Shown: positions 11,820 through 22,707, counted from the first letter of the stretch. The stretch is 64,000 bases of DNA from Secundilactobacillus pentosiphilus (GCF_002217985.1 NZ_BCMI01000003.1:1-64000); one strand, 5' to 3'. Translations and numbers: made by a program. The notes: generated from the sequence alone by a model not told the origin.

Positions 11820-12488
11820 TCAGGTAAAGAGAAGCACGATCAAATAAGCCGCCGCAACAAAGGGGATAAAAGGCAGACGACGCTGCTTATTGATTTGACT
11901 GGTGATCAGCGCCAACAGACTGCTGAGTAACAGCAACCAGGCAAAGGGGGTCAAGCCAAGTAAAACCAGCAAGCTCAAAAAAACGTCTAAATCACCTGAT
12001 CCGATCCAAGCAAAGTGGGGTTCGAATAACTGCAGTCCTAACCACAGCAAAACGATTACAAAGACCATCAGATAATGGCGGCTAAAAAAGGTGTATTCTG
12101 TGATGGCGCAAAGCATTAAACCGTAGTCAAAACTAACTGGGAACGTCAAAGACCGCGCATCACTCACGGCCATGAAGAACAATAGACTGCCAGCCAGTAG
12201 GTAAAGGGTACTGATAAGCGTTGGCCGCCAGTAAAGCAGCAGGCTGGCAAAAAATAGTTCGCTAGCCAGTGCCGCCTTGGGAATAGTCTGGCCGCATTGG
12301 CGGCAACGACCGCGTAACATTAGATAGGAAAAGATGGGGATTAAATCAAACCAGTCAATGGTGACTAAACAGCTGTCGCAGTGCGAACGGCTGGGACGAA
12401 AAAGGTTGCCGCCGGTACTTAGTCGAAAATAACTGGCGAATAAAAACGACCCCAAGACAGCGCCGATTATGAATTGGATTACTAACAT
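11820..12488 (-). CDS. Prepilin peptidase (A24 family, ComC/PilD type)
   Basis: This 222-aa membrane aspartyl protease cleaves and methylates type IV prepilin-like proteins, in Gram-positives mainly the ComG pseudopilins of the DNA-uptake machine. It has the N-terminal domain with two CxxC pairs (C37/C40 and C62/C65) that bind zinc, then several hydrophobic segments. The two catalytic aspartates are D110 (SDARS) and D166 in GSGDLD, matching the GxGD protease motif. The ATG has GAGGTGATG upstream. It stands alone on the reverse strand between rpoC and rpsL, a position I recall for this gene in other lactobacilli. Competence genes are not in the window. Confidence 0.9.
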   Translation of the reverse strand: MLVIQFIIGAVLGSFLFASYFRLSTGGNLFRPSRSHCDSCLVTIDWFDLIPIFSYLMLRGRCRQCGQTIPKAALASELFFASLLLYWRPTLISTLYLLAGSLLFFMAVSDARSLTFPVSFDYGLMLCAITEYTFFSRHYLMVFVIVLLWLGLQLFEPHFAWIGSGDLDVFLSLLVLLGLTPFAWLLLLSSLLALITSQINKQRRLPFIPFVAAAYLIVLLFT

Positions 12489-12576
12489 GTCATCACCTCA
12501 AACCTAACTACGGATTTTAAAAGCGGAAAAAGTCTCGGGAATGCGGCGAGTTTTTGCGGATGTTTTGTACTTTGCG

Positions 12577-12606
12577 TTGACATTAAACGACGAAGCGTGG
12601 TATTCT
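12577..12606 (+). promoter_or_regulatory. rpsL-rpsG promoter
   Basis: TTGACA (12577-12582), an 18-nt spacer and TATTCT (12601-12606) lie about 160 nt before rpsL and point toward it. Confidence 0.8.
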
Positions 12607-12647
12607 TTTAAAGGTGCTTTTTGTAGACCGGTTTCTGCTTTGCAGAC

Positions 12648-12699
12648 ATGCTGACGGAAAACATGGCACGATAAAGGATCAGCATCCGCTTTTATTTTT
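12648..12699 (+). promoter_or_regulatory. rpsL leader hairpin, possible autoregulatory element
   Basis: Between the promoter and rpsL, ATGCTGA (12648-12654) can pair with TCAGCAT (12679-12685), and a T-rich tract follows at 12690-12699. The long loop and the gap before the T tract make it a poor terminator. It could be part of a ribosomal-protein binding leader. This is inference from one sequence. Confidence 0.35.
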
Positions 12700-12765
12700 G
12701 CCCAAAAATGAATCACCTGGATGTGTGGACTTAAAATAACTAGACTAAGGAAGGAGGACTCTTAG

Positions 12766-13179
12766 ATGCCTACAATCAACCAATTGGTTCGTAAAGGTCG
12801 TAAATCTAGAAGTTCTAAATCAAATGCCCCAGCTTTAAACTATGGGTATAACAGTTACAAGAAGAAGCAAGTGAGCAACCCAGCACCACAAAAGCGTGGC
12901 GTTGCAACTCGTGTTGGTACGATGACGCCAAAGAAGCCTAACTCAGCTTTGCGGAAGTACGCACGTGTTCGTTTGTCTAACTTAATCGAAGTGACAGCAT
13001 ACATTCCTGGTATCGGTCATAACCTTCAGGAACATAGTGTTGTTTTAATTCGTGGTGGCCGTGTTAAGGATTTACCTGGTGTTCGTTACCATGTTATCCG
13101 TGGTGCTTTGGATACTGCCGGTGTTGAAGATCGTCGTCAATCACGTTCTAAATACGGTACTAAGAAGCCTAAGGAATAA
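12766..13179 (+). CDS. rpsL: 30S ribosomal protein S12
   Basis: S12 lies at the decoding centre of the small subunit. The 137-aa product shows the conserved [14 protein letters not shown] and [15 protein letters not shown] segments, where streptomycin-resistance changes occur in other bacteria; the lysines look wild type. The ATG follows AAGGAGGAC. It is the first gene of the rpsL-rpsG pair. Confidence 0.98.
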   Translation: MPTINQLVRKGRKSRSSKSNAPALNYGYNSYKKKQVSNPAPQKRGVATRVGTMTPKKPNSALRKYARVRLSNLIEVTAYIPGIGHNLQEHSVVLIRGGRVKDLPGVRYHVIRGALDTAGVEDRRQSRSKYGTKKPKE

Positions 13180-13219
13180 AAACTTAAACACTAAGTTCCA
13201 ACAAGGAGGATATTAAGTA

Positions 13220-13690
13220 ATGCCAAGAAAAGGAAACGTCCAAAAACGTGAAGTCCTTCCTGACCCAATCTACAACTCAAAGATGGTTACCCGTTTGATC
13301 AACCACTTGATGTTAGATGGTAAGCGAGGCACTGCATCACAAATTCTTTATGGTGCATTTGATTTAATTAAGAAAGAAACTGGCAACGACCCCGTTGAAG
13401 TATTTGACGAAGCAATGAAGAATGTTATGCCGGTCTTGGAAGTTAAGGCTCGCCGTGTCGGTGGTTCTAACTACCAAGTTCCGATCGAAGTTCGTCCAGA
13501 ACGTCGTTCAACATTAGGTCTTCGTTGGATCGTTAACTATTCACGTTCACGTGGCGAACACACGATGACTGAACGGTTAGCTCGTGAAATTATGGATGCC
13601 GCCAACAACACTGGTGCATCTGTTAAGAAGCGTGAAGATACTCATAAGATGGCCGACGCCAACCGTGCATTTGCTCACTACCGTTGGTAA
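13220..13690 (+). CDS. rpsG: 30S ribosomal protein S7
   Basis: S7 nucleates assembly of the 30S head and touches the E site. The 156-aa product is full length, starts [16 protein letters not shown] and ends FAHYRW as in other Firmicutes. AAGGAGGAT precedes the ATG. It lies 40 nt after rpsL. A terminator separates it from fusA, though read-through to fusA is likely as in other str operons. Confidence 0.98.
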   Translation: MPRKGNVQKREVLPDPIYNSKMVTRLINHLMLDGKRGTASQILYGAFDLIKKETGNDPVEVFDEAMKNVMPVLEVKARRVGGSNYQVPIEVRPERRSTLGLRWIVNYSRSRGEHTMTERLAREIMDAANNTGASVKKREDTHKMADANRAFAHYRW

Positions 13691-13768
13691 TTTGCAAATT
13701 TGTTTGCTGTCAGCACCACTACGGTGGGCTACGCGCAAGCTAGCTAAATGTTGATAGTGAAAATTGTT

Positions 13769-13808
13769 GGGATGGCTGGAATTATTTTTTAATTTAGCCA
13801 TCCTTTTT
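13769..13808 (+). terminator. Terminator between rpsG and fusA
   Basis: GGATGGCT pairs with AGCCATCC around an A/T-rich loop and five T residues follow. I see no strong promoter between it and fusA, so it may be leaky and set the S7 to EF-G ratio. Confidence 0.7.
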
Positions 13809-13851
13809 ATAAATGTAATTGTATTTAACTGAGAGGAGTTACAGATTTAAC

Positions 13852-15951
13852 ATGGCTAATACACGAGCTTTTCCACTAGAAAAGACCCGTAACATCGGGA
13901 TCATGGCACATATCGATGCTGGTAAAACTACCACCACTGAACGGATCCTGTACTATACTGGTAAAATCCATAAGATTGGTGAAACCCATGATGGTGCTTC
14001 ACAAATGGACTGGATGGCACAAGAACAAGAACGTGGGATCACGATCACTTCAGCTGCCACCACTGCCGAATGGAAGGGTCACCGGATCAACATTATCGAT
14101 ACCCCAGGACACGTGGACTTCACCGTTGAAGTTGAACGTTCACTTCGTGTGCTTGATGGTGCGATTGCGGTCTTGGATGCCCAAGCCGGTGTTGAACCCC
14201 AAACTGAAACTGTTTGGCGTCAAGCTTCCGACTATGATGTTCCCCGTATCGTGTTCGTTAACAAGATGGATAAGATCGGTGCTGACTTCGATTACTCAGT
14301 ACAAACGATCAAGGACCGTCTTCAAGCTAACGCTTTAGCTGTTCAGATGCCAATTGGTGCTGAAGACAACTTCGAAGGTGTTATTGACTTACTTGATATG
14401 AAAGCCGACATCTACGATGAAGACGAACTTGGTTCAGAATGGGATACTGTTGATATTCCTGATGAATACAAGGAAGAAGCTGCTAAGCGTCGTGAAAAGA
14501 TGATTGAAGAAATCGCCGACGTTGATGACGACATTATGGAAAAATACCTTGATGGTGTTGATATTCCTGTTGCCGAATTAAAAGCTGCTATCCGTAAAGC
14601 AACCTTGAACCTTGAAATCTTCCCAGTACTTGCTGGTTCAGCTTTCAAGAACAAGGGTGTTCAAATGCTGATGGATGCTACAGTGGACTACTTGCCTTCA
14701 CCATTGGACGTTAAGCCTTACAACGCGACTGACCCTGATACTGGTGACAAGATTGAACTGAAAGCTAACGATGACGCTAATTTCGCCGCTTTAGCCTTTA
14801 AGATCGCTACTGACCCATACGTTGGCCGTTTGACTTATATCCGGGTTTATTCAGGTACTCTGGAATCTGGTTCATATGTCTTGAACGCTACCAAGGGCAA
14901 GCGTGAACGTGTTGGTCGTTTGCTGCAAATGCACTCAAATCACCGTCAAGAAATTCCAGAAGTCTTCTCTGGTGATATTGCCGCAGCCATTGGTTTAAAG
15001 AACACCACTACTGGTGACTCTTTGACCGATGTTGATCACCCATTGCACTTGGAATCAATGGAATTCCCTGACCCAGTTATTCAGGTTGCCGTTGAACCTA
15101 AGACTAAGGCTGACCAAGATAAGATGAACACCGCCTTACAAAAGCTTTCAGAAGAAGATCCTACTTTCAAGGCTGAAACTAACCCTGAAACTGGTGAAAC
15201 TTTGATCGCTGGGATGGGTGAACTTCACTTGGACATCATCATCGACCGTATGAAGCGTGAATTCCACGTTGAAGCAACTGTTGGTGCCCCTCAAGTTTCT
15301 TACCGTGAAGCCTTTACTAAGCCAACTAAGGCACAAGGTAAGTTTGTTCGTCAATCTGGTGGTAAAGGTCAATATGGTGATGTTTGGGTTGAATTTACCC
15401 CTAATGAAGAGGGTAAAGGATTCGAATTCGAAGATGCCATTGTTGGTGGTGTTGTTCCTCGTGAATACATTCCATCAGTTGAACAAGGGATCAAGGAATC
15501 AATGCAAAACGGTGTGCTTGCCGGTTACCCATTGGTTGACTTGAAAGCCAAGTTATACGATGGTAGTTATCATGAAGTCGATTCTAGTGAAGCTGCCTTT
15601 AAGGTTGCCGCATCTATGGCTTTACGTAACGCTGCTAAGACGGCTGCACCAGTTATCTTGGAACCAATTATGAAGGTTGAAATTGTTGTCCCTGAAGAAT
15701 ACATGGGTGACATCATGGGCCAAGTTACTGCACGTCGTGGTAGTGTTGATGGTATGGAAGCACGTGGGAACGCACAATTGATTCACTCATTTGTGCCACT
15801 GGCCGAAATGTTCGGTTACGCCACTACACTTCGTTCAGCATCACAAGGCCGTGGTACTTTCACGATGACCTTTGATCACTACGAAGCCGTACCAAAGTCG
15901 ATTCAAGCAGAAATTATCAAGAAGAACGGCGGGACTCCTGCCGAAGATTAA
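13852..15951 (+). CDS. fusA: Elongation factor G
   Basis: EF-G is the GTPase that drives ribosomal translocation and, with RRF, recycling. The 699-aa product has the G1 loop AHIDAGKT at 19-26, the RGITI switch I segment, DTPGH (G3) and NKMDK (G4), followed by the domain II-V regions. I choose ATG 13852 because MANTRAFPL matches the family. GAGAGGAG sits 13 nt upstream, a rather wide spacing; the frame itself opens further up at TTG 13819, before that site. No tuf follows; the S10 operon is next. Confidence 0.97.
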   Translation: MANTRAFPLEKTRNIGIMAHIDAGKTTTTERILYYTGKIHKIGETHDGASQMDWMAQEQERGITITSAATTAEWKGHRINIIDTPGHVDFTVEVERSLRVLDGAIAVLDAQAGVEPQTETVWRQASDYDVPRIVFVNKMDKIGADFDYSVQTIKDRLQANALAVQMPIGAEDNFEGVIDLLDMKADIYDEDELGSEWDTVDIPDEYKEEAAKRREKMIEEIADVDDDIMEKYLDGVDIPVAELKAAIRKATLNLEIFPVLAGSAFKNKGVQMLMDATVDYLPSPLDVKPYNATDPDTGDKIELKANDDANFAALAFKIATDPYVGRLTYIRVYSGTLESGSYVLNATKGKRERVGRLLQMHSNHRQEIPEVFSGDIAAAIGLKNTTTGDSLTDVDHPLHLESMEFPDPVIQVAVEPKTKADQDKMNTALQKLSEEDPTFKAETNPETGETLIAGMGELHLDIIIDRMKREFHVEATVGAPQVSYREAFTKPTKAQGKFVRQSGGKGQYGDVWVEFTPNEEGKGFEFEDAIVGGVVPREYIPSVEQGIKESMQNGVLAGYPLVDLKAKLYDGSYHEVDSSEAAFKVAASMALRNAAKTAAPVILEPIMKVEIVVPEEYMGDIMGQVTARRGSVDGMEARGNAQLIHSFVPLAEMFGYATTLRSASQGRGTFTMTFDHYEAVPKSIQAEIIKKNGGTPAED

Positions 15952-15960
15952 TTTCTTCGA

Positions 15961-15993
15961 AAAAGACGTTGCATGTTTGCAGCGTCTTTTTTT
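15961..15993 (+). terminator. Terminator after fusA
   Basis: The nine-base-pair stem GACGTTGCA/TGCAGCGTC (one T-G pair, loop TGTT) is flanked by A residues and followed by seven T residues. Confidence 0.88.
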
Positions 15994-16096
15994 ATACATA
16001 TTATATAGAAGAAACGTAAAAAGAATGTTTTATGCAGAATTAAAAGAATTCCTTAAGGCGATAATCGCATCAATTCAAAAAACATCCCAATAATCC

Positions 16097-16125
16097 TTGT
16101 CAAACCGGTATTTATTTAGTATTAT
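16097..16125 (+). promoter_or_regulatory. S10 operon promoter
   Basis: TTGTCA (16097-16102), a 17-nt spacer and TATTAT (16120-16125). It is the only good promoter upstream of rpsJ and gives a leader of about 155 nt. Confidence 0.75.
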
Positions 16126-16145
16126 ATATAGGTGCTGTATTTCGG

Positions 16146-16242
16146 GGGCAACTATGCCCTTGAATCTGCATAGCAAAGCGATGATGTGAAAGGTTGCGGC
16201 ACACCCGGCCGCTTTGCCACGGGGTGTGTCGGTAATTTTCAC
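16146..16242 (+). promoter_or_regulatory. Structured S10 operon leader
   Basis: Two hairpins are visible. A small one, GGGCA/TGCCC, lies at 16146-16159. A longer one pairs GGCACACCC (16198-16206) with GGGTGTGTC (16222-16230), enclosed by GTGAAA (16186-16191) and TTTCAC (16237-16242). In E. coli, protein L4 represses the S10 operon through a leader in this place. An analogous role here is inference; no sequence match to that leader is claimed. Confidence 0.55.
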
Positions 16243-16285
16243 GGAGTTAGTCTTATTTTTAAAATAGACGTAAGGAGGGAATCCA

Positions 16286-16594
16286 ATGGCAAAACAAAAA
16301 ATTCGTATCCGTTTGAAGGCTTACGAGCACCGCATTCTGGACCAATCTGCAGAAAAGATCGTTGAAACTGCAAAGCGTACAGGTGCTGAAATTTCTGGTC
16401 CTATTCCATTACCAACAGACCGGACTGTTTACACGGTGCTTCGTTCACCACATAAGTTTAAGAAGTCGCGTGAACAATTTGAAATGCGCACTCACAAACG
16501 GTTAATCGATATTGTTAACCCAACGCCAAAGACAGTCGACTCATTGATGAAGTTAGACTTGCCTTCAGGTGTGGATATCGAAATCAAATTATAA
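16286..16594 (+). CDS. rpsJ: 30S ribosomal protein S10
   Basis: S10 belongs to the 30S head and also, as NusE, to antitermination complexes. The 102-aa product is full length with the conserved [10 protein letters not shown] opening and GPIPLPT loop. The start is ATG after AAGGAGGGA. It is the first gene of the S10-spc-alpha block. Confidence 0.98.
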   Translation: MAKQKIRIRLKAYEHRILDQSAEKIVETAKRTGAEISGPIPLPTDRTVYTVLRSPHKFKKSREQFEMRTHKRLIDIVNPTPKTVDSLMKLDLPSGVDIEIKL

Positions 16595-16638
16595 TTCAGT
16601 TTCAGAACTAAAAATTACATTATATCGGAGGTGTACTC

Positions 16639-17274
16639 ATGACCAGAAAAGGAATCTTAGGTAAAAAAGTAGGGATGACGCAAGTCTTCACTGATAATGG
16701 CGAATTGATCCCAGTTACTGTTGTTGAAACGACTCCTAACGTTGTATTACAAGTTAAGACAGTTGAAAACGATGGTTACGATGCAATTCAATTAGGCTAC
16801 GAAGACAAACGCGATGTGTTGAGCAACAAGCCCGAAAAAGGTCATGTAGCAAAAGCAAACACGACTCCTAAGCGCTTCATTCATGAAATCAGAGATGTTG
16901 AGCTAGGAGATTACAAGGTAGCAGATGAAGTTAAGGCAGACATCTTTGATGCTGGTGAATACGTTGATGTCACCGGTACAACAAAGGGTCATGGTTACCA
17001 AGGTAACGTTCACAAGGATGGCCAATCACGTGGACCAGAAACCCACGGTTCTCGTTATCACCGTCGTCCAGGTTCTTTGGGTGCTATTATCAACCGTGTC
17101 TTCAAGGGTATGAAATTACCTGGCCGGATGGGTAACAACACTCGGACTATCCAGAACTTAAAGATCGTTCGTGCAGATGTTGAAAACAACGTTTTGTTGA
17201 TCAAGGGTAATGTACCTGGCGCCAACAAGTCGTTCGTAGAAATTAAGAGTGCCGTTCGCGCACCTAAGAAATAA
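16639..17274 (+). CDS. rplC: 50S ribosomal protein L3
   Basis: L3 is an early assembly protein whose loop reaches the peptidyl transferase centre. The 211-aa product opens [17 protein letters not shown] and carries the conserved GHGYQGNV and GSLGA segments. ATCGGAGGTG precedes the ATG. It lies 44 nt after rpsJ. Confidence 0.98.
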   Translation: MTRKGILGKKVGMTQVFTDNGELIPVTVVETTPNVVLQVKTVENDGYDAIQLGYEDKRDVLSNKPEKGHVAKANTTPKRFIHEIRDVELGDYKVADEVKADIFDAGEYVDVTGTTKGHGYQGNVHKDGQSRGPETHGSRYHRRPGSLGAIINRVFKGMKLPGRMGNNTRTIQNLKIVRADVENNVLLIKGNVPGANKSFVEIKSAVRAPKK

Positions 17275-17291
17275 GAAAGGAGGAAACGTAA

Positions 17292-17915
17292 ATGACTAGT
17301 GTTACATTATTTAAGCAAGACGGTAGCCAAAATGGTAACGTTGATTTAAACGATGCTATTTTCGGCATCGAACCAAACGAAAATGTCGTGTTTGATACTG
17401 TTTTGATGCAACGTGCTTCACAACGCCAAGGAACTCATGCGGTTAAGAACCGTAGTGCAGTTAGCGGTGGTGGTAAGAAGCCATGGCGTCAAAAGGGTAC
17501 AGGTCGTGCCCGTGCTGGTTCGACACGTTCCCCAATATGGGTAGGCGGTGGTACCATCTTTGGTCCTACACCTCGTTCATATGCCTATCACTTACCAAAG
17601 AAAGTAACTCGCTTAGCTTTGAAGTCAGTTCTTTCACAAAAGGTAATCGATGGCTCTTTAGTTGTTGTTGATGCATTCAGCTTTGACCAACCTAAGACTA
17701 AGGCATTTGCACAATCATTATCTAGTTTAAACGTTTCAACAAAGACTTTAGTGGTTCTTGAGGAAGACAATAAGAATGCAGAATTGGCAGCTCGTAACTT
17801 GGCAAACGTCAAGGTTATCGACGCCAAGGGGATTAACGTATTGGATGTCATCAACAGTGACAAACTTGTGTTAACTCAAGCTGCTCTTTCTCAGATCGAG
17901 GAGGTGCTCGCATAA
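17292..17915 (+). CDS. rplD: 50S ribosomal protein L4
   Basis: L4 lines the exit tunnel and in enterobacteria also represses its own operon. The 207-aa product has the extended loop with [30 protein letters not shown] precedes the ATG. Its stop shares a base with the rplW start (TAATG), implying coupled translation. Confidence 0.98.
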   Translation: MTSVTLFKQDGSQNGNVDLNDAIFGIEPNENVVFDTVLMQRASQRQGTHAVKNRSAVSGGGKKPWRQKGTGRARAGSTRSPIWVGGGTIFGPTPRSYAYHLPKKVTRLALKSVLSQKVIDGSLVVVDAFSFDQPKTKAFAQSLSSLNVSTKTLVVLEEDNKNAELAARNLANVKVIDAKGINVLDVINSDKLVLTQAALSQIEEVLA

Positions 17916-18202
17916 TGGAAGCTCGTGATATCATTTTGCGTCCTGTCATTACAGAAGCATCTACTGCTTTGTTTGATGACAAGCGTTATACATTCGACGT
18001 AGACGTACGTGCTACGAAGACCCAAGTTAAAAAAGCTGTTGAAGAAATCTTTGACGTTAAGGTTGTTAAAGTCAACATCATGAACGTCAAGGGTAAGTTA
18101 AAGCGTCAAGGTCGTTACGAAGGCTACACTAAGAAGCGTCGTAAGGCGATTGTCACTTTATCAGCAGATTCAGAAGAAATTAAGTTATTCGGCGAAGAAT
18201 AA
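17915..18202 (+). CDS. rplW: 50S ribosomal protein L23
   Basis: L23 lies at the tunnel exit and docks trigger factor and SRP. The 95-aa product is full length with the [10 protein letters not shown] opening. The ATG overlaps the rplD stop by one base; GAGGAGGTG lies within the end of rplD. Confidence 0.98.
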   Translation: MEARDIILRPVITEASTALFDDKRYTFDVDVRATKTQVKKAVEEIFDVKVVKVNIMNVKGKLKRQGRYEGYTKKRRKAIVTLSADSEEIKLFGEE

Positions 18203-18229
18203 CAAATAATAATATAGGAGGGAAACAAC

Positions 18230-19066
18230 GTGGCGATTAAAATATATAAACCAACCAGTAATGGTCGGCGTAATATGACTAGCCTTGACTACAGTCAAGT
18301 GATTACGAAGTCAAAGCCTGAAAAGTCATTACTAGAATCAAAGAGTCACACTGCCGGCCGTAACAACTACGGTCACAAAACGGTTCGTCACCGTGGCGGC
18401 GGTAACAAGACTCAATATCGTATCATCGACTTTAAGCGTACAAAAGACAATGTCTCAGCTACGGTTAAGGGTATCGAATACGATCCTAACCGGACTGCTA
18501 ACATTGCTTTGTTAGTTTATACTGACGGAACTAAATCTTACATCTTAGCACCTAAAGGTCTTAAGGTTGGCGATCAAGTTCAATCAGGTCCTGATGCAGA
18601 TATCAAGGTTGGTAATGCATTACCATTAAAGAACATTCCTGTTGGTACTACCATTCACAACATCGAATTAAAGCCTGGTAAGGGCGGTCAATTAGTTCGT
18701 GCTGCTGGTGCCGGTGCACAATTGCTTGGTAAGGAAGACAAATACGTGATGGTTCGTTTAGCTTCTGGTGAAGTTCGGATGGTCTTAGGCGTTTGCCGTG
18801 CCACAATTGGTATCCTTGGTAACGAAGAACACGAATTGATTAACGTTGGTAAAGCCGGACGTAACCGTTGGGTCGGCAAGCGGCCACAATCTCGTGGTTC
18901 TGTTATGAACCCTAACGATCACCCTCATGGTGGTGGTGAAGGTAAAGCACCAATTGGTCGTCCATCACCATTATCTCCATGGGGCAAGAAGACTATTGGT
19001 AAGAAGACTCGTTCTACCAAAGCACGTTCCAACAAGCTTATCATTCGTCGTAAACACAAGAAGTAA
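18230..19066 (+). CDS. rplB: 50S ribosomal protein L2
   Basis: L2 is needed for subunit association and peptidyl transferase activity. The 278-aa product has the conserved basic C-terminus with [13 protein letters not shown], including the histidine next to the catalytic centre. The start is GTG after AGGAGGG. Confidence 0.98.
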   Translation: MAIKIYKPTSNGRRNMTSLDYSQVITKSKPEKSLLESKSHTAGRNNYGHKTVRHRGGGNKTQYRIIDFKRTKDNVSATVKGIEYDPNRTANIALLVYTDGTKSYILAPKGLKVGDQVQSGPDADIKVGNALPLKNIPVGTTIHNIELKPGKGGQLVRAAGAGAQLLGKEDKYVMVRLASGEVRMVLGVCRATIGILGNEEHELINVGKAGRNRWVGKRPQSRGSVMNPNDHPHGGGEGKAPIGRPSPLSPWGKKTIGKKTRSTKARSNKLIIRRKHKK

Positions 19067-19111
19067 TAAGCTCATTGCATAAGTAATCTCACTCGTAAGG
19101 AGGGTAATCTA

Positions 19112-19402
19112 ATGGGTCGTAGTTTAAAAAAGGGACCATTTGCTGATGAACATCTTTTAAAGAAGATCGATGCACAAAAGGATCAAGACAAGAAGAGCGT
19201 TATTAAGACTTGGTCACGTCGTTCAACGATTTTCCCTAGCTTTATCGGCTACACGATCGCCGTTTATGATGGTCGTAAGAACGTTCCAGTTTACATTCAA
19301 GAAGACATGGTTGGTCACAAGTTAGGTGAATTCGTACCAACCCGTACTTTCCGTGGCCACTCTGGCGACGATAAGAAGACAGCTTCAGCTGCCACTAAAT
19401 AA
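19112..19402 (+). CDS. rpsS: 30S ribosomal protein S19
   Basis: S19 sits in the 30S head beside S13. The 96-aa product opens [10 protein letters not shown] and has the conserved [10 protein letters not shown] segment. AAGGAGGG precedes the ATG. Confidence 0.98.
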   Translation: MGRSLKKGPFADEHLLKKIDAQKDQDKKSVIKTWSRRSTIFPSFIGYTIAVYDGRKNVPVYIQEDMVGHKLGEFVPTRTFRGHSGDDKKTASAATK

Positions 19403-19418
19403 TAAGGAGGATTAGCTA

Positions 19419-19766
19419 ATGGCTGAACAAGTTACATCAGCAAAGGCAACTGCCAAAACGGTTCGTGTTGCCTCACGTAAGGTCCGCCTTGTCATTGATC
19501 TTATCAGAGGCAAAAGCGTGGCTGAAGCGATTGCTATCTTGAAGTTCACCCCTCGTGGTGCTTCACCAATCGTTGAAAAAGTGTTAATGTCAGCAGTTGC
19601 AAACGCTGAAAATAATTTTGACTTAGACCGTGCTGATTTGGTTGTCAGCGAAGCCTTTGTTGACGAAGGACCAACTCTCAAGCGGTTCCGTCCTCGTGCA
19701 AAGGGTTCTGCTTCACCAATTAACAAGCGTACAAGTCACATCACAATCGTCGTATCTGAAAAATAG
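19419..19766 (+). CDS. rplV: 50S ribosomal protein L22
   Basis: L22 extends a hairpin into the exit tunnel near the macrolide site. The 115-aa product shows the [14 protein letters not shown] helix and the tip region [13 protein letters not shown], without visible insertions. AAGGAGGAT precedes the ATG; rpsS ends 16 nt upstream. Confidence 0.98.
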   Translation: MAEQVTSAKATAKTVRVASRKVRLVIDLIRGKSVAEAIAILKFTPRGASPIVEKVLMSAVANAENNFDLDRADLVVSEAFVDEGPTLKRFRPRAKGSASPINKRTSHITIVVSEK

Positions 19767-19778
19767 GAGGGATAACGC

Positions 19779-20447
19779 GTGGGTCAAAAGATAAATCCAA
19801 CCGGATTACGTGTCGGTATCATTCGCGACTGGGAAGCAAAGTGGTATGCTGAAAAAGACTTTGCTGCTTACCTCGGTGAAGACCTTAAAATCCGTAAATA
19901 TATCGAAAAACGCCTTGCAGATGCCTCAGTGTCAACAGTAGAAATTGAACGTGCCGCTAACCGCGTCAACATTTCAATTCACACTGCTAAACCTGGTATG
20001 GTAATCGGCAAAGGTGGATCAGAAGTTGAAAATCTCCGTAAGGAATTGAACAACTTAACTGGCAAACGAGTACACATCAACATCATCGAAATCAAGAAGC
20101 CTGATTTAGATGCTAAATTAGTTGGTGAAAACATTGCACGTCAACTTGAAGGCCGTGTTGCTTTCCGTCGTGCTATGCGTCAATCAATGCAACGGACTAT
20201 GCGTTCTGGTGCCAAGGGTATTAAGACCCAGGTTGCCGGTCGTTTGAACGGTGCAGATATGTCTCGTGTTGAATCATACTCAGATGGAACTGTGCCGCTG
20301 CATACATTGCGTGCAGACATCGATTACGCCTGGGTTGAAGCACACACGACCTATGGTTCATTAGGTGTTAAGACTTGGATCTACCGTGGTGAAATTTTGC
20401 CAGACAAGCCTGATGCTAATAAAAATAACGAGCAAGGAGGGAAATAA
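19779..20447 (+). CDS. rpsC: 30S ribosomal protein S3
   Basis: S3 lies at the mRNA entry tunnel and forms part of the ribosomal helicase. The 222-aa product opens [18 protein letters not shown] and has the KH-type [14 protein letters not shown] motif. The start is GTG after AGGAGGG. rplP begins 2 nt after its stop. Confidence 0.98.
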   Translation: MGQKINPTGLRVGIIRDWEAKWYAEKDFAAYLGEDLKIRKYIEKRLADASVSTVEIERAANRVNISIHTAKPGMVIGKGGSEVENLRKELNNLTGKRVHINIIEIKKPDLDAKLVGENIARQLEGRVAFRRAMRQSMQRTMRSGAKGIKTQVAGRLNGADMSRVESYSDGTVPLHTLRADIDYAWVEAHTTYGSLGVKTWIYRGEILPDKPDANKNNEQGGK

Positions 20448-20449
20448 AC

Positions 20450-20884
20450 ATGCTAGTACCAAAGCGAGTAAAGCACCGTCGTGAACATCGTGGAAAGTTA
20501 CGTGGCGCTGCCAAAGGCGGCAAGTCAGTTGCTTTCGGTGATTACGGTTTACAAGCACTCGATTCAAGCTGGATTTCAAACCGTCAGATTGAAGCAGCTC
20601 GTGTTGCCATGACACGTTACATGAAGCGTGGCGGTAAAGTTTGGATCAAGATTTTCCCTCACAAATCCTACACCGAAAAGGGTGTTGGTGTTCGTATGGG
20701 TAATGGTAAGGGTGCTCCTGCAGGATGGGTTGCACCGGTTAAACGTGAAAAGGTAATGTTCGAAGTCGGTGGCGTTTCTGAAGAAGTTGCACATGAAGCA
20801 TTGCGCTTAGCAGCTATGAAACTGCCAGTTCGTACGAAGATCATTCCTCGCGAGGAAGTAGGTGGCGAATCAAATGAAGGCTAA
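20450..20884 (+). CDS. rplP: 50S ribosomal protein L16
   Basis: L16 organises the tRNA-binding region of the 50S. The 144-aa product opens [16 protein letters not shown] and contains [26 protein letters not shown] lies within the end of rpsC. Its last codons overlap the start of rpmC by 11 nt. Confidence 0.98.
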   Translation: MLVPKRVKHRREHRGKLRGAAKGGKSVAFGDYGLQALDSSWISNRQIEAARVAMTRYMKRGGKVWIKIFPHKSYTEKGVGVRMGNGKGAPAGWVAPVKREKVMFEVGGVSEEVAHEALRLAAMKLPVRTKIIPREEVGGESNEG

Positions 20885-21068
20885 AGATATTAAAGAATTA
20901 ACCACTGCTGAAATGCTCGAAAAAGAAAAGAGCTACAAGGATGAATTATTCAACCTTCGTTTCCAATTGGCTACTGGCCAACTTGAAAACACTGCTCGTT
21001 TGAAGCAGGTTCGTAAAGACATTGCACGGATTAAAACTGTGCTTCGTCAACAAGAGTTGAATAAGTAA
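20874..21068 (+). CDS. rpmC: 50S ribosomal protein L29
   Basis: L29 is a small helical protein at the tunnel exit, next to L23. The 64-aa product has the family fit [14 protein letters not shown] and the [10 protein letters not shown] motif. I use ATG 20874, with AGGTGG eight bases upstream inside rplP; the GTG at 20862 would add four residues and lies in that site. The overlap with rplP suggests translational coupling. Confidence 0.96.
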   Translation: MKAKDIKELTTAEMLEKEKSYKDELFNLRFQLATGQLENTARLKQVRKDIARIKTVLRQQELNK

Positions 21069-21094
21069 AGAATACGATAAAGGAGGAATAATTA

Positions 21095-21361
21095 ATGGCT
21101 GAAGAACGTAACGCTCGTAAGACTTACCGTGGCCGTGTCGTTTCCGACAAAATGGAAAAGACGATCACTGTAGCCGTTGAAACTACCAAGATGCATCCAG
21201 TATATGGTAAGCGGATCAAGTACACTAAGAAGTACAAAGTTCGTGATGAAAACAATGAAGCCAAGATTGGCGACTATGTTGAAATCATGGAAACACGTCC
21301 GTTATCAAAGACTGTTCGTTTCCGACTTCTTAAAGTTGTTGAAAAGGCAGTTATCATCTAG
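21095..21361 (+). CDS. rpsQ: 30S ribosomal protein S17
   Basis: S17 is a primary 16S rRNA-binding protein. The 88-aa product has [17 protein letters not shown] and the C-terminal [13 protein letters not shown] segment. AAAGGAGGA precedes the ATG. A 53-nt gap follows before rplN. Confidence 0.98.
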   Translation: MAEERNARKTYRGRVVSDKMEKTITVAVETTKMHPVYGKRIKYTKKYKVRDENNEAKIGDYVEIMETRPLSKTVRFRLLKVVEKAVII

Positions 21362-21414
21362 TTTCGACATTTATCGTATTCTATTTTACTTAGAAGTGAA
21401 AGGAGGACACTAAC

Positions 21415-21783
21415 GTGATCCAACAAGAATCTCGTTTAAAAGTCGCTGATAACTCTGGTGCCCGGGAAATTTTAACTATTAAAGTTCTGGGTGGTTCAAA
21501 GCGACGTTATGCAAGCATTGGTGACGTTATCGTTGCAACTGTTAAACAAGCAACACCAGGTGGCGTTGTCAAAAAGGGTGACGTCGTCAAAGCAGTTGTC
21601 GTTCGTACTACTTCCCGTGTACGCCGTGCCGATGGCTCATACATCAAATTTGATGAAAATGCTGCGGTATTAATCCGTGATGACAAGAGTCCACAAGGTA
21701 CTCGTATTTTCGGACCAGTTGCGCGTGAATTACGTGACAATGATTATATGAAGATTGTCTCTCTTGCACCAGAAGTGCTCTAA
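21415..21783 (+). CDS. rplN: 50S ribosomal protein L14
   Basis: L14 forms bridges to the small subunit with L19. The 122-aa product opens [18 protein letters not shown] and is full length. The start is GTG after AAAGGAGGAC. Confidence 0.98.
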   Translation: MIQQESRLKVADNSGAREILTIKVLGGSKRRYASIGDVIVATVKQATPGGVVKKGDVVKAVVVRTTSRVRRADGSYIKFDENAAVLIRDDKSPQGTRIFGPVARELRDNDYMKIVSLAPEVL

Positions 21784-21813
21784 TCGTTCGAAAATAAGGA
21801 GGTGCCAAACAGG

Positions 21814-22125
21814 ATGTTCATTAAAACTGGTGATAAAGTTCGCGTGATCAGCGGTAAGGATAAGGGTAAAGAAGGAACTGTTACTAAGACCTTGAATGCT
21901 CAAAACCGTGTCATCGTTGAGGGTATCAACATGATCAAGAAGCATCAAAAAGCTTCTCAAAGCAATCCTAAAGGTGGCATCATCGATACTGAAGCTCCTA
22001 TTCAAGTATCTAACGTGATGCTCCTTGACCCTTCTACTAACAAACCAACCCGTGTTGGTTTCCGCGTAGAAGACGGTAAGAAGGTTCGCTTCGCTAAAAA
22101 GAGCGGCGAAACCATCGACAAATAA
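21814..22125 (+). CDS. rplX: 50S ribosomal protein L24
   Basis: L24 is an assembly initiator with a KOW motif, seen as [17 protein letters not shown] place the start at ATG 21814 (103 aa). The frame also offers GTG 21802, but that codon is part of the AAGGAGGTG ribosome binding site. Confidence 0.97.
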   Translation: MFIKTGDKVRVISGKDKGKEGTVTKTLNAQNRVIVEGINMIKKHQKASQSNPKGGIIDTEAPIQVSNVMLLDPSTNKPTRVGFRVEDGKKVRFAKKSGETIDK

Positions 22126-22151
22126 TCAAAGAAAGGAGGACAAATTAACTA

Positions 22152-22694
22152 ATGGCTAATCGTTTACAAGAAAAGTACAATAAAGAAATCGTTCCATCAA
22201 TGATTGAAAAGTTTAACTACTCATCAATCATGCAAGCACCTAAGTTGGACAAAATCGTCTTAAACATGGGTGTTGGTGATGCCACGACAAACGCTAAGAA
22301 CTTAGATGAAGCAGTTGAAGAACTCGGCTTGATCGCAGGTCAAAAGCCTTTGATTACTAAAGCTAGAAAGTCAATCGCCGGTTTCCGTTTGCGTGAAGGC
22401 AACGCTATCGGTGCTAAAGTTACATTACGTGGCGAACGCATGTATGATTTCCTGGATAAGTTAGTTAACGTTTCATTACCACGTGTTCGTGACTTCCATG
22501 GTATTAGTTCTCGCGCCTTTGATGGTCGTGGTAACTATACGCTCGGTGTACGCGAACAATTGATTTTCCCAGAAATCGATTATGATAAAGTTAACCGCGT
22601 TCGTGGTCTTGACATTGTCATTGTCACAACTGCAAACACAGATGAAGAATCACGCGAGTTGTTAACACAGCTTGGCATGCCATTTACTAAGTAA
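22152..22694 (+). CDS. rplE: 50S ribosomal protein L5
   Basis: L5 binds 5S rRNA and contacts the P-site tRNA. The 180-aa product is full length with [14 protein letters not shown] and [12 protein letters not shown] segments. AAAGGAGGAC precedes the ATG by a wide but workable gap. Confidence 0.98.
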   Translation: MANRLQEKYNKEIVPSMIEKFNYSSIMQAPKLDKIVLNMGVGDATTNAKNLDEAVEELGLIAGQKPLITKARKSIAGFRLREGNAIGAKVTLRGERMYDFLDKLVNVSLPRVRDFHGISSRAFDGRGNYTLGVREQLIFPEIDYDKVNRVRGLDIVIVTTANTDEESRELLTQLGMPFTK

Positions 22695-22707
22695 GGAGGG
22701 TATTATT

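Larger units (their letters stand above)
15994..16285 (+). other. Leader region between fusA and rpsJ
   Basis: This 290-nt stretch carries no gene. Its first 100 nt are A/T-rich and featureless. From 16097 it holds the S10 promoter and then a GC-richer structured leader, described separately. Confidence 0.7.

Noticed and set aside
15872..16093. 73-codon forward frame from the end of fusA across its terminator
   Set aside because: It crosses the fusA stop region in another frame and runs through a terminator; no start signals.
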